The notes under the pieces: generated by a model | What the model saw: the letters and a program-made list of their open reading frames with translations, nothing else | What the model was told of the DNA's origin: nothing | Database searches by the model: none | Source: Macrocystis pyrifera | Taxonomy: Eukaryota; Sar; Phaeophyceae; Laminariales; Laminariaceae | Reading direction: 5' to 3' | Length of the DNA: 64,000 nucleotides | NCBI GenBank assembly: GCA_031763025.1 | Contig: JASSKH010000037.1 | Coordinates: 1,240,001 to 1,304,000 of the forward strand | Part shown: one piece after another, positions 12,278-23,700 of the stretch | Position numbering within the stretch: position 1 is the stretch's first letter | Layout: the number at the start of each line of letters is the position of its first letter | Program-made: the position numbers and the translations under genes

Positions 12278-12902
12278 TCAAAAACATAAATATCTTGGCA
12301 TGTTCACTGGACGTTTTCCCTGCCGAAGGGGTCTGCCGCCATCGACATGAGATCCCTGCTCTTCACCTGTGCTATTTTTTCGGCCACATCCGCGGACACT
12401 TTCCCGCGTAGTTTGAACTGCATATTGGACAGAGATTCGTGCCTGAAAATGATGGCGGCAGCACAGAAAATAATAACCCTGTCTTTCCGTCAAGACGAGT
12501 CGCGACGGTTGAGCAAAATCCGGAGCCATTTCACGAATAAACACTTCTTTGACGAGTTGTGTCAAGCGGTCCTCCAGAACTGGGAACAAGTGACCGAACG
12601 CCCCCTTCAAGGCATTATTATTGCGAAAGTCAGAAAGAATATCGCCATGCGGAACAGTTGCTACAAGAGCATTCTCCGTCCCTTCAGGTGGCGGCCTTCC
12701 TTGAGACAGCAGGTTGAGATGCTGCCACGACATTGAGATCGAGATCGTGCCCCAATCTTCGTAGCACACTCGGACGTTGTCGCGAAGACGTCGCAGCGTC
12801 TTCCCCATACGTCGCAGCGTCTTCCCCAGAGTCAACGACGGCAAATGTGTCAATAATGTAGGCTTCCCCATCTTCTGCCGTAACTTCCGCTCTCTCTATC
12901 AT
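12278..12902 (-). pseudogene. Decayed gene, middle segment
   Basis: Two overlapping minus-strand frames together look protein-like. The first (12902-12684) is acidic, around IERAEVTAEDGEAYIIDTFA. The second (about 12790-12460) reads DNVRVCYEDWGTISISMSWQ and onward as a soluble globular sequence. An 18-bp tandem duplication near 12790-12830 sits at the frame change. An open plus-strand frame (12347-12736) covers the same DNA and looks less natural. Family not recognised. Confidence 0.3.
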
Positions 12903-13164
12903 ATCGTCCGCCGACGCGATATCGCCGTTGGCCTCGGCCGTAGCAATGTCGTCTTCACGCCTTGCCTATCGTTCGTATACGACTCCGATGCTCTTCCTCT
13001 TGAGTTGTAAGGATCTTCTGGTGTTAACACTGTCTTAAAAACTTGCTCAGGAACTTCCGTCAAATGGATAAGTATCGAAGTTAGGCTGACTGAACGCAGC
13101 TTCACGTGAGAGCTGAAACTCGCAGACCAAATTATTTCCGTCCTTCATATATTTAATGAGGTCA

Positions 13165-13536
13165 CCCACGACGGTCTGCTCCGATTAAGCGCTTAAGCTG
13201 GGACGCCGATGGCTTGTGTTTTCCAGCGAGTACTATTGTGAACATATCCAACAAACCGGTCGCAGCCATAGGCAACTCAGTCGAAACGGATGACGAATCG
13301 TTCGCGTAGAAACTATGTCTGGCGAAGAGACCGTTGGGCGGAACCGGATAAGTCTATAACCTTCCTTGATTCCAACGCGACAACATGTCCCTTGACCCGA
13401 AGGGGAAAAGCAGCAGTCTACAGTAACTGTCGTATCCTGGAGATGGTCTGGTAACGCAGCCTCCGGAATCTTGTTTGACTGCTGGGACTTGCACCTTGCC
13501 CGGGTCTGAGTCGTCGAACCCGTGCACACTGAGAAC
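13165..13536 (-). pseudogene. Decayed gene, segment 3' of the MITE insertion
   Basis: If the MITE at 13540-14273 and one TAA are removed, the minus-strand frame from 14277-14522 continues directly into this segment (across GVLDGL|VLSVHG). The frame then stays gene-like to 13165 except for one TAG at 13354-13356. This suggests the MITE entered an exon of a once-coding gene. A different frame here (13233-13529) is also open, but it does not connect to the upstream segment. Product unknown. Confidence 0.35.
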
Positions 13537-13539
13537 TAA

Positions 13540-14273
13540 GGGCCACTCCTAACGAATAAAAAAAATCACGATTCGTGAGATTTTTAACGTGAATCGTGAT
13601 TTTTTTTGTCGTGATTCACTTTTTTGTCGTGATTCACGACAAAAAAAATCACGATTGATGACGCCATTTTTTTTAGCTTTTCCCTAAAAAAAAACAAAAT
13701 CACGATTCACGACATTTGTCGTGTCTCAAAATACGCCTGATCAAGGCACTACGCAACCCACGCGCACCAACGGTACCCGAAGGTCGGTATAGGGGCATGG
13801 CAGACTCTGCTTGGTACGTCGCTTGTGGACAACGGGCGGCTACGCAAAGACACCGCTGGGCGCGGGCTAACGAGGAGGTTGTGGCCTCGAAATTTCCAGG
13901 AGGAGGAGCCACCGCTGGAAGACAAACGGGAAAATGACCTGAGGATGTCACAGGCCAGGTCGGGAAGACGACAGTCGGTAAAATCGGAATCTCGCAGGCT
14001 GGGTCAGGCTTCGGCCCGTGACTCGAATATATCACGGGCTGGGCCAGGTGCGGACGGCCCAGCCCGGCGTGGCCGTGCACCACTCTCGAGAGTTGACTCC
14101 ACCGATAAAAAACGTTGGGTTTGAAATATCAGAATTTCTACTAGTTGAAAATATCACGAAACGCGACGTTTTTCGGCTTTTTTCGTTAGAACTGAAATGT
14201 CATGGATCGTGATCTTTTGGCATGCCAAAAATCACGAATCGTGATTTTTTTTTCGGTTCGTTAGGAGCGGCCC
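13540..14273. mobile_element. Harbinger-like MITE, copy 2
   Basis: Flanked by TAA (13537-13539 and 14274-14276), with GGGCCACTCCTAACGAA and complementary GTTAGGAGCGGCCC ends. Subterminal ATCACGATTCGTGA palindromes are repeated at both ends. The interior (about 13740-14110) is shared with the copy at 15908 and is open on both strands, but it shows no transposase features. It splits the decayed minus-strand gene. Confidence 0.8.
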
Positions 14274-14276
14274 TAA

Positions 14277-14522
14277 GCCATCGAGGACACCGTCAGCATC
14301 ATGCGGATACTTGCGAAATCCCGACATTACTTGATCATGCCTTTGAAGAAAACCTGTCGCTTTGAGGAGATATTTGTGAGGTAATCCACACGGCGTCAAC
14401 ATGTGTTGTTCCGTAGCATGGGTCCTCTTGTCGCACACACCGCAGGGAAACCTGTAGGCAGAGAACGGGATAATATGATTGAGTGTTACCGTCGGATATG
14501 CGTTGTCCTGTTTTAATAACAA
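14277..14522 (-). pseudogene. Decayed gene, segment 5' of the MITE insertion (Cys/His-rich)
   Basis: Reads as a protein with a CGVCDKRTHATEQHMLTPCG motif, a possible zinc-binding cluster (C-x2-C, two His, Cys). Its last codons before the MITE (HDADGVLDG) run in frame into 13536 once the MITE is removed. Upstream, a frame ending LLGAIDSFNKRMFLGITR (14566-14805) looks related, but its connection is not clear. Family unknown. Confidence 0.35.
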
Positions 14523-14805
14523 CGAAAAAGATATATCTTTCGAGCTGCGCTACAGTAAACACAACTCACCGTGTAATGCCCAAAAACATGCGTTTATTAA
14601 AGGAATCGATGGCCCCCAAGAGAAGTTCGGGTAGAAGTGGGCCTGTTAGTTCGACGATGTCTCTGCACTGTTGTTGACCTAGCGGGGTGTCGATAGCAGC
14701 AGTTCGCCGTGATGGTATAAAAACTGGACAGGATCGTGCCGAACGACGAACCCGCGCTCGCGAAGGTCTGGGGCTTGTTGTACCTGTGCAGCTACAACAG
14801 CGCAA

Positions 14806-15907
14806 AGCAACCTTGCAGCCAAGAACTTAAGAAACAGAACGCCGCCAAGAACTCACCGACCAATACTTTATACAAGTAATTTTTCTGACTCTTTCAAGTC
14901 TGCCTTCCAGTCATTTGCAGCAAAGTGTCGGGAACGTTTTCGAATTTGAACAAACGCCCGGTCTACCTGTCGGCCGTTGTCAAAGCTGGAGTCGTAGTCT
15001 TCCACATATCTAACCTCCTTGGTTTACGTCGTAGACGCATCTACTAATCTCGACGGCGGCAAGCTCTCGGCCACTACTATAGTAACTGCTGCTGCCGCTG
15101 GCGCTACTGTGCTACAAGCCGTGCGCTCAAAGAGTGTGCTGTTGTGGTGGGGGGGTCCTATCTAACGTCCCAGGTATATCCTGGACGACAAGCACAACGC
15201 ATGGACGGGTGATACGACTTAGGGCAGGTGTACCTGTGGCCATCTCTGTCTACTGTGTGATGTGCGTCCGCCGTCACCTGGGAAACCATGGTTGCCAAAA
15301 AATCTCGAACCGTGCCTGTTTTTATAAAATTATGAATACGCCAGCTGTGAGCTCGACTGATTAATTATATAGTTGCTCCCGACGGTTGGTATCACGTCTG
15401 TGTTGTCCAAACAAAGAATCGTCAGAGGAGTACGTCCTAAAAACTACATATCATATGATACCATAGATCAGTCGCCTGTTGTTGCTGTTTGTCGCCGTTT
15501 TCGCTAATAAAACGCGTACTGCATAGGATTGAACAAAAAAAGGCGAGGCCCATGCCAGGGGGAGGGAGTCGATAAAAACAGAGAACTTTTTCAGTACCAC
15601 AAAACAGACGGTGGTATATGGGTGGTATCAACATAGCTTGATGTCCTGCCCTTTCGCACCTTTTGTCTTAAGAGAAACGCCCGACGCTCTCGTCTCAGCT
15701 GCGACCTGATCTGCAGGCTTAGCGTTGGTCGGCGAGTATGGGTCGAGATGATCGCCGCCTACCAAGAAAAAATTACCAAGAATTCGGCGGGCTAAGCGTT
15801 GACCACCACAAATGCATTACGAGGCTTTTACACCAACAATGAACAATCAGAGGGTACGGTGGGATTGGTTGGTAAGAACGGCAGTAGTACAGCAGCAGTA
15901 GTACTAA
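14806..15907. other. No gene seen
   Basis: Short frames only. Rich in CAGCAG and GTAGTAC words near 15060-15130 and 15885-15905. Confidence 0.45.
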
Positions 15908-16676
15908 GGGCCCCTCCTAACGAACAAAAAAAATCACGATTCGTGAGATTTTTGTCGTGAATCGTGATTTTTTTGTCGTGAATCATTTTGTCGTGAATCA
16001 CGACAAAAAAAATCACGATTCATGACGCCAATTTTTTTAGCTTTTCCCTAAAAAAAAACATCACGATTTCTTGACATTTGTCGTCTCAAAATACGCCTGA
16101 TCAAGGCACTATGCAACCCACGTGCACCAACGGTATCCGATGGTCATCATAGGGGCATGGCAGACTCTGCTTCGTACGCTGCTTGTGGACAACGGGCGGC
16201 TACCCAAAGACACCGCTGGGCGCGGGCTAACGAGGAGATTGTGGCCTCGAAATTTCCAGGAGGAGGAGCCACTGCTGGAAGACAAACGGGAAAATGACCT
16301 GGGGATGTCACAGGCCAGGCCGCGCAGACGGCCTGCGAGATGGAATCTCGCGAAACGAGCTTGGCCGACGGCCGGTGAACTTGGAATCTCGCAGGCTGGG
16401 TCAGGCTTCGGCCCGCGATTCGAATATGTCACGGGCTAGGCCTGGTGCGGACGGCCCAGCCCGGCCTGGCCGTGCCCCACTCTCGAGAGTTTGCTCCACA
16501 CCCCCAAAAAACGTTGGGTTTGAAATATCAGAACTTTAACTATTTGAAAATATTTATCACGAAACGCGACGTTTTTCGGCTTTTTTCGTTAGAACTGAAA
16601 TGTCACGGATCGTGATCTTTTGGCATGCCTAAAAATCACGAATCGTGATTTTTTTTGGGTTCGTTAGGAACGGCCC
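15908..16676. mobile_element. Harbinger-like MITE, copy 3
   Basis: TAA at 15905-15907 and 16677-16679. The ends are GGGCCCCTCCTAACGAAC and the complement of GTTCGTTAGGAACGGCCC. It is closely similar to copy 2 over its whole length, with a small extra block near 16320-16390, indicating recent related insertions about 1.6 kb apart. Confidence 0.8.
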
Positions 16677-16679
16677 TAA

Positions 16680-17993
16680 CAGCAGCGACCGCGATCATAC
16701 AATAAATACTACTACTACTGTTTTAGTACATCTATCGTCTGTTTTGGGCACTCTGCTGCTGCTGATTATATTGGCAATACACCAATGCGAGATGAGCAGC
16801 ACGCAGCGATCCACAGCGCGGAGGCCCGCATCGGTACACAACACAGCAAAGGGCCCGAAAAAGCGGAGCAGCAGCTGAGACAAACTAACGCGCCGAGTAT
16901 ACCCGGATCTACTACCATACACCGCGACGTGCAGCATGCCCAATGGCCTGTGTTGATGTTGTAACGCTCGAAAATATGCGATGTCACGAGTCAGGAGTCA
17001 CGAGACGGCACTTTCATACCTTGACGACGGCTACTGGTACGATAGTTTTTTTCGTTATTCGTCGTTGACGGACGCTACTATTATTAATACTAACGTTTTA
17101 GCGTGGGTACCAGCTCTACCTGCAGCCTGGTAATCGATGAATATATCGAGCGGCGTAATTTGTACCGTATGATATGTTTATGTTTGGCGTTACATTTCGG
17201 TTGGACCGCACACCTGTCTGTGGTGTGAGTGTGTGAGTCTGGTATGTCTGGAGCCTGGAGTCTGGACGTCTGGACGATCCTTGATCGTCCGCTCTCGGTT
17301 TCTCGATTTGTTTCTCCCACGGTATTCGCGTACAAGTACTCGTATAGTGTTAAACCCTTCAATGGCCAAAGCTCTCAGCAGCAGCAGCAGCATGCTGCAG
17401 CTCTGTGTCTGGCTGACTACAGGGAGGTTGTTTTGACACAAAATCACGCAGCTTGGAAAGTTGTGAGCTTCAATCACATCTCTCAATCGGTCGTTTTCAC
17501 ACCTGAGCCGACGCACGCACGAAAACACCAGGTGGCAGCTATTTTTGGCTATACCCTGGGGACCTCGTACTTGTCACAAAACGGTCAGTCAAGGACAAAG
17601 GTGCCTGTACTCGTATAATAGGTATACGAGTACTGCCTGTCGAAGTGGCCGCGGGTGTCCCGACTGAGGTGTACGTATGACATTTGCTTCAAAATTCAAA
17701 GACAGATGCTGACCTCCTTTGACAAAATACTGACATCGATGCGGATTGAACGAGTCAGAAAAAATTACTTGTAGAAAGTATTGGTCGGTGAAATCCTGGC
17801 GACGTTCTGTTTCTTAACTACTTGGCTACAACATGACTTTGACAATTGATTAGGCTATAAAGCCAAATTCTGGTTCACTTGGATAAAGTGGGAAATTCTA
17901 CGGAGGGGATGGTTAAAAATCGATGGAATTAGACTTGAAAATAGTGAACAAAAGGAGGGGATTTGAGGATCGTAAATGTTTATTGGTTGAGAG
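16680..17993. other. Right part of the 7.5-kb block; no supported gene
   Basis: The longest frame (17229-17618, plus) is of mixed composition with a short CAG tract (coding Gln) and no recognisable domain. I do not call it. Confidence 0.4.
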
Positions 17994-18014
17994 CCCAGTG
18001 ACTACGTCACTGGG
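17994..18014. repeat. 21-bp perfect inverted repeat at the block's right edge
   Basis: CCCAGTGAC, a TAC spacer, then GTCACTGGG. It lies exactly where repeat unit 2 resumes, so it may mark the terminus of whatever was inserted. A partial match (CCCAGTGAG) lies near the left edge at about 10583. Confidence 0.5.
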
Positions 18015-18410
18015 AATTTGGTTTCATTTTCATTGTTTTTGCTGTGTTGCTGTACCGTTCTGTGCTTTATCTCTCGTACATACGACGAGTACACAGACAC
18101 AGAGCATATCGAAAGAAGAAAATAAGTGCCCTACCTGGGGTATGTACGTATGTACGACGTGTGAGCGAGCGTAGCGGAAAACCGCCCGCGACGCGAAGAA
18201 TATGTGGCGTCCAAGCTGTTTTCTCCTGAAGCATGGCGGCGGGACTCTTGGCATTATCAAGTCGCCAGTTTGCAGCTAACTACAGGGGCCATAAAAAAAA
18301 AACAATATTCAATCATGGACCTCTGTCCGCTTCGCATAATTCGATGTACTTTTCCTTCCTGAGCGAGCGATGCGGGCGGCGTAGGCCGCCCGCAGAGCGA
18401 AGCGCCTTGT
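18015..18410 (+). repeat. 1.17-kb tandem repeat, unit 2, 3' part
   Basis: Resumes at TTGGTTTCATTTTCATTG and continues through both GC-rich hairpins to GCGCCTTGTA, completing the unit interrupted at 10543. The junction lacks two bases (TC) relative to intact units. Confidence 0.8.
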
Positions 18411-19480
18411 AGATATACTTAGACTCTCAACCTCTGAGCGTGCTCGGTTGGTACATCCCTGGCCTCTCAGAGCTCCCACTTGGGAATCGCCTCCGTTTAT
18501 TACTTGCCGGACCGTTCCAGCGAGTCTTTGTTTTCTCCATTTTATTTCTCGTCGTACTTTCAGTCCTTCTTCCCTTTTTCTTCTTTCGTTTCGTGTGCGT
18601 GCGTGTACTCCGAGCACGGTTGCGCGGGCGAACCCGGCACCGTCGCGGGTGTCAGCGGGTGCTGGCGAGTAGAGGGGGAGTTGCAAGGAGCGCGGTCGCC
18701 GCTTTCGTGCCTAGGCGTCGCGTGTGCCTCGAGACACGAGGGATGCATCAACAGGCTCTGTCTGGCCTTCATTTGTGATTTTGGATAGAGCACGTACGAG
18801 TATTTAAGGGTCGTTCGGGATTGTAAGATAATATTGAAGCGGTGCTTATTTTTGCGACCGGGCTGAGAGTCACAAGAGGGAGGTACCCCGAATGAGCATC
18901 CACGTTGTCGAGCTTGCGTCGAGGTCCACGGTGATCACTGGGCTTCACGCGAGGCGGGCGACGGGGCTCACTGCGGAATAGAGGGAGGGAAGCTTTATCC
19001 GGACTGAATCGGTGGCGAGATGGTCACGAGAGGGGCGGGCGGCGTACGAGGCTGAGAGAGAAGCTCTGCCGTAAGATTTTTTCTGTTCTTCATTTTTTCT
19101 TTTCTTGACTGGTGTAAGGTGTTCCACTCAGGTAGTAAATTGTTACACGAAAGGGGACGGGGATTTTTATTCTTTTAGAAATTTTCGGTTTCATTTTCAT
19201 TGTTTTTGCTGTGTTGCTGTGCTGTTCTGTGCTTCATCTTCCGTACATGACGACGAGTACACAGACACAGAGCATATCGAAAGAAGAAAATAAGTACCCT
19301 ACTACCTGGGGTATGTACGTATGTACGACGTGTGAGCGAGCGTAGCGGAAAACCGCCCGCGACGCGAAGCATATGTGGCGTCCGAGCTGTTTTCTCCTGA
19401 AGCATGGCGACGGGACTCTTGGCATTATCAAGTCGCCAGTTTGCAGCTAACTACAGGGGCAAAAAAAAAACAATATTCAA
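18411..19480 (+). repeat. 1.17-kb tandem repeat, unit 3, main part
   Basis: Near-complete unit whose small ORF (ATG at 18892) is ended after about 29 codons by TAG (CGGAATAG). It is interrupted at 19480 by the retrotransposon. The last 72 bp resume at 25269. Confidence 0.8.
19472..19480. repeat. Target-site duplication, left copy (AATATTCAA)
   Basis: The same nine bases recur at 25269-25277. Intact repeat units have a single AATATTCAA between the A-rich tract and the next block, so this is a genuine duplication made by insertion. Confidence 0.8.
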
Positions 19481-19481
19481 G

Positions 19482-22020
19482 GCAGGTGACGCACTGCCTC
19501 CTTTCCCGACGGCGGTGGCGGCCCCACCGGAGCGAGTGGACTCAGCGCAGGGGGACAACCGGTTAGCAAGGGGGCAGCCTGAAGAGAGAGGCGCCGCTCC
19601 AGGTTCAACAGAGAGTCGGGGGACCACAAGGGACACTGCGCTAGGAGGCCTATGTATCTATTGCGGTGAGGACATACAAAACTCAGACAGGAATCCAGAG
19701 GTCGATCATCTGTGGACAACCATCACTTGTGACCATGGCAACAGACAGTTGGTCCACGCCGGCTGCATGCTAGATCGTGCGAAACGCCTCGCATGTGGAC
19801 ACACAGACCCGCAGCCATGCGTCGAGTGTGGCTCTGAATGGCCGGTAAGAACCCGACCTCCCCATCCGGCAGAGTTAACTGAGGATCTTCCCAGACCCCG
19901 GCCGGGGGGAAGGTAGCCGGCAGTAGGAGGTGCCCTGCAGTTCGCCGAACTTCTTGAGGAGGAGGGCACCCATCTGGTACCGGCCAGTTATGTGACGACT
20001 GGTCATCACCCCACGTTCGAGCACATGGTGAGGACCCATGGAAGGAGCCCAACCTCTTCGTTCCTGCTGTGCTCCCTGTTCAGCGATGCCCTGGGCATGC
20101 CTCGAGCGGCGTATCTCGACTTCCCCCGCACGAGGGAATGGCAAGCGGCCGCCGCCGACTACCGTGAGCGTTTTGCCGCGCACGCCATCCGACCACGGGA
20201 TATCATGCTCCGACTCCCAAACCGGAGGATCTACATCCCACCACACGTCCAGGAGTTTCTGGCAGGCCTCCACGCCGAATGGGAGGAACGCCTGACTAGG
20301 TGGACCCTCGGGGTACGAAGTGCATTGGAGGCAGGTGACGTGGTGCCTCCTTTTCCGACGACAGTGGCAGACACGCAAGGAGGGACGGGCCAGGCGCTGG
20401 AGAGCGAGCCATCAACAGGGGGGCATAACGATCAGGGCGGCAATGCTGGAAATGCCATAGAGAATCGTTAGGCCGCGGGAAACAGGGACGCTACGTCAGC
20501 GGGACAAGTGGGAACCCCCCGGACAACATCCAGCCTAGCCCTGACCAGGTGCACCCTCGGGGTACTAAACGTGGGGGAAGCAGGTGATGCGCTACCTCCT
20601 CTTCCGACGGCAGAGTGGACCCCCGGGGCCCAAAACGCGTTGGGGGTGGGGGACAATTTGACTCCTTTTCCGACGGCGGCGGTGTCCACAACGAAGGAAA
20701 CGGTCCCGACGGCGGAAAGCGGTCCGCAAACTAGGGGGCAGGTGGAGCAGGGAGGCGCCGCTAGGAGTGCCATAGAAAGCCGCCACACCGAGGGGGGTAG
20801 GGATGCCGCGCTAGCGGGACACGTGGAGATCCCTCAGGCAAGGCCCAGTACCGCCTCTGCAACATTTGCGGCGGCAACGTCTCCTAGATCAGCTGGAAGC
20901 GCATCGCCCTCGCTCGAGGGCGGCCAAGGTGGAATGGGGGCAAACTTTGGAGGTTCCTGTCCAAGTGCTGCGCGGCCTCTGCTTCCGGCGGCAGAAACGA
21001 CACCGCTGGGAAGAGAAGCTCTGGCGTCGGAGGGCGACTCGCGGATAAGGGGGCAGGTAGATCAGGGAAATGCTGCTGTAGTAGCCATGGAAAACCTTCA
21101 AACATCCAGAGACAGGGATGTCACGCCATCGGGACGCTTGAGGGTGCCCATGACACCATCCGGCGCCACCCCAGCAACACCTAGAGATACTTCCTCTGAA
21201 CCTGGTAGCGCAGCCAGGGAGGGGGGTGGCACAAGAGGCGGACGGGGCCGACCGCGGGGGTCTGGGAGGGGGTCACGAGCGAGAAGCACTGGGAGAGGGG
21301 CCGTCACGAACCGGGAAAGAATCCCTCGACCCGGCGGCAGTGAGCCGCCCTCGGCCCCTGAACGAGAGGAGGCAGCGAGTCGCCCTCGACTCCTGGATCG
21401 AGAGGGGGCAGCGAGCTTCGTTCGGATCCTGGATCGAGAGGGAGCGGTGGTGAAGAGAGAGAACTCCCCAGGGAAGGAGAAGGTAGCGAGGGGGGGAGGA
21501 TCAGCATCGGGGAGCGTAGGGCGACTCCGTGCATTCATTGGCGCCAGTCAAGCCGGCGTGATGTGCGGGGGATGCCGATCGGCAATCGCTCGGGGGCACC
21601 GAGTGGTAGGGCTGCCGCGTGGAAACCAGCACGTTATGCACGCGCGGTGTGTGGTGGAAGCTATCCGAAGGAGTGGGTCACACGCACAATTCATTTGCGC
21701 TACACGAGGGTGCATGGCCCGCCATGGGAGACGGGAATCACTGGAGGCAGCAGTTCAGGCTGATCCTGGACTCCGTGTTACGGTCGCAGGACTTGGAGGA
21801 AGGCAGGACAACAACTACGATGAACGGAGGGAAGAGCTTTGCTACCCGTGGGACCAGGATTCGTTAGGAATAGCAGGGCCACTAGATGATGTTTCTCTTG
21901 AACAGCTCCAACAACGTTTCATCACCGTGGTTAAGGTATAGCCGGGGCTAGCTACTGTCCACGCCAAGCTTCTCACCCACGTGCTCGGTCTCCTGAACCA
22001 CGCCCTCGGAGCGCATTGGC
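19482..22020 (+). pseudogene. Retrotransposon N-terminal region with zinc-finger-like clusters and internal repeats
   Basis: One frame runs through the whole stretch apart from three TAG codons. A first Cys/His cluster at about 19648-19830 has CIYCGE, CDHGNRQLVHAGC and CGHTDPQPCVEC, spaced like a RING or PHD-type finger. A second at about 21560-21720 has MCGGCRSAIARGH and HARC. Between them a degenerate unit starting GDALPPFPTAV and ending near a GQVEQGGAA-like block occurs about four times. The region after 21200 is Gly/Arg-rich. In related elements N-terminal fingers bind target DNA or element RNA; that role is inferred here. Confidence 0.7.
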
Positions 22021-23700
22021 CAAACAGACTCAGAGACGCCGAGGTCGCTCCTGAGGGCCATTAAGCTGTGGTACATCGTGCCAGCACTGCTACACTCGCA
22101 GGACAGCCGCGTGAAGCGACGCGAGAGATTCGCGTCCGTCGAACGTGGTGACATCACGCTTATTCTCCCGTGGTTGATGGAGTACACCAGCCGAGCATCG
22201 ACACGGCTTAGGGGCCCAACCTACGAAGCCACAGACGCGGCTAAGTACGAGAGAGCGTCGTCAGCCTGTCGCCACTCGGGCGGGGTGTCAGTAGCAGCAC
22301 GCTGTCTTCTCGCGGAAGCGCGAGCGCCCGGCAACGAGGTGACAATGGGAGCGGGTGAAAGCCAAATTCCCGGGGGAAGATCGTGCCTCCATCTCCGAGT
22401 CGGCAGCGGCCGCGGTGGCAGCAAGCTCCGCGGAACCGGAGGAAGGAAGTGTTCCCAACTGGCTTCCAGAGCAAGAGTTCGATTCGCAGGTGGCCCTCGA
22501 CGTCATCAACTCACGAAATGCGTTATCAGGCGCGGGGAGTGACGGTCTACGCTTCTCACACCTGCAGTCGGTCATCAGGACCGGCTTCGGTCGCGAGAAG
22601 TTTGGAGCTAGCATCGAGGCCTTTTGGAGGCGGATCTTCGACGACCCCAGTGCATTCCCGCCGGAATTCTGGCAGCTCTTCTTGCAGTCCAACCTCACTG
22701 TCTTGGAGGAAAAATGTCGCCCCGTATGTGTAGGTATGACATGGAGACGTCTTCTAGCAGCCGGGACTATGCGGCAGTGGCGGCCACGGCTGGAAGAGAT
22801 TCATCGTGAGGCAAGACAGTTTGGGGTAGGGGTTCGAGGGGGGGTGGAGCAGGTAGCTCTACGCGCCCGGGTGCACCATGAGGCAAGAAACTGGCTCATC
22901 CTAACCGACTGTTCCAACGCCTTCAATACTGTAAAGCGGACGGCAGTACTTGCCGAGGCGGCCACTTGCGTGCCCGAGCTCACGCCGTTCATTGCTAAAT
23001 GCTACGGCGAGAGGCCCGCCCCTACGTTCTTCCAGATGGACTCGGGGGAGCGGCGTAAAATTGACTGCTCCAGTGGAGTGCAGCAAGGGGATGCCATGGG
23101 CCCGGCGCTGTTCTGCATGCCACTGCTGCCAATACTCAAACGGGTCCGTGAGGAGTTTGAACCCCGGGGTGTTGAAGCCTTTGCCTACCTCGATGACATC
23201 CGCATCGGTATATCAGAGATTACACCGGACACGGTGAGAGTAGTGCCCTTTCTCCAGCACGAGCTGTGCGAAATAGGCGTTGCAATTAACCCCAGCAAGA
23301 CGGTTGCTTTGCCTCCAAAAGCGCATGTGCCTACGTCGGAAGAGATAGCACTTCTGGGGGGCATAGGTGTCCGCATTGCGGAAGGGGGTGGGGTAAAGGT
23401 GGTTGGCGTGCCCATAGGCACTGATGCATTCGCGGTGAACAGCGCCGTCGAGATAGTCCGAGATGGGGGAGCAGAGCAACTCGCGCGCATCCTGCCGCGT
23501 ATGCCGGACAAACAGTCGGCGAACCTCATCGCCACCAGTTCAATGGTGAAGCGGACCTCCTACGTTGAGCGGGTAATGGACCCGGAGCTGTCACTACCCG
23601 CGTGTCAGCGGGCAGACAATAGCGCAATATGGATGCTCGAGCGCCTTCTCGAGCTTCCAGGGATAGCGGACGAATCGCCGTTCTTTGCGGACGGATGCCC
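22021..23700 (+). pseudogene. Retrotransposon reverse transcriptase domain
   Basis: Fingers-palm motifs are visible in order: SDGLRFSHLQS (about 22540), RPVCVGMTWRRL (about 22717), motif A LTDCSNAFNTVKR (about 22898), motif B SSGVQQGDAMGPALF (about 23068) and motif C AYLDD with the catalytic Asp pair (about 23180). The frame changes once near 22350 and again near 23700. Catalytic residues are kept, so decay is recent. The enzyme would copy element RNA at a nicked target site. Confidence 0.8.

Noticed and set aside
13700-14083. Minus-strand 127-codon frame inside a MITE (similar at 16109-16432)
   Set aside because: Open on both strands with no transposase motif, and the ends identify a non-autonomous element.
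17229-17618. 129-codon plus-strand frame
   Set aside because: No domain, mixed composition, overlapping alternatives in other frames and no homologue in the window.
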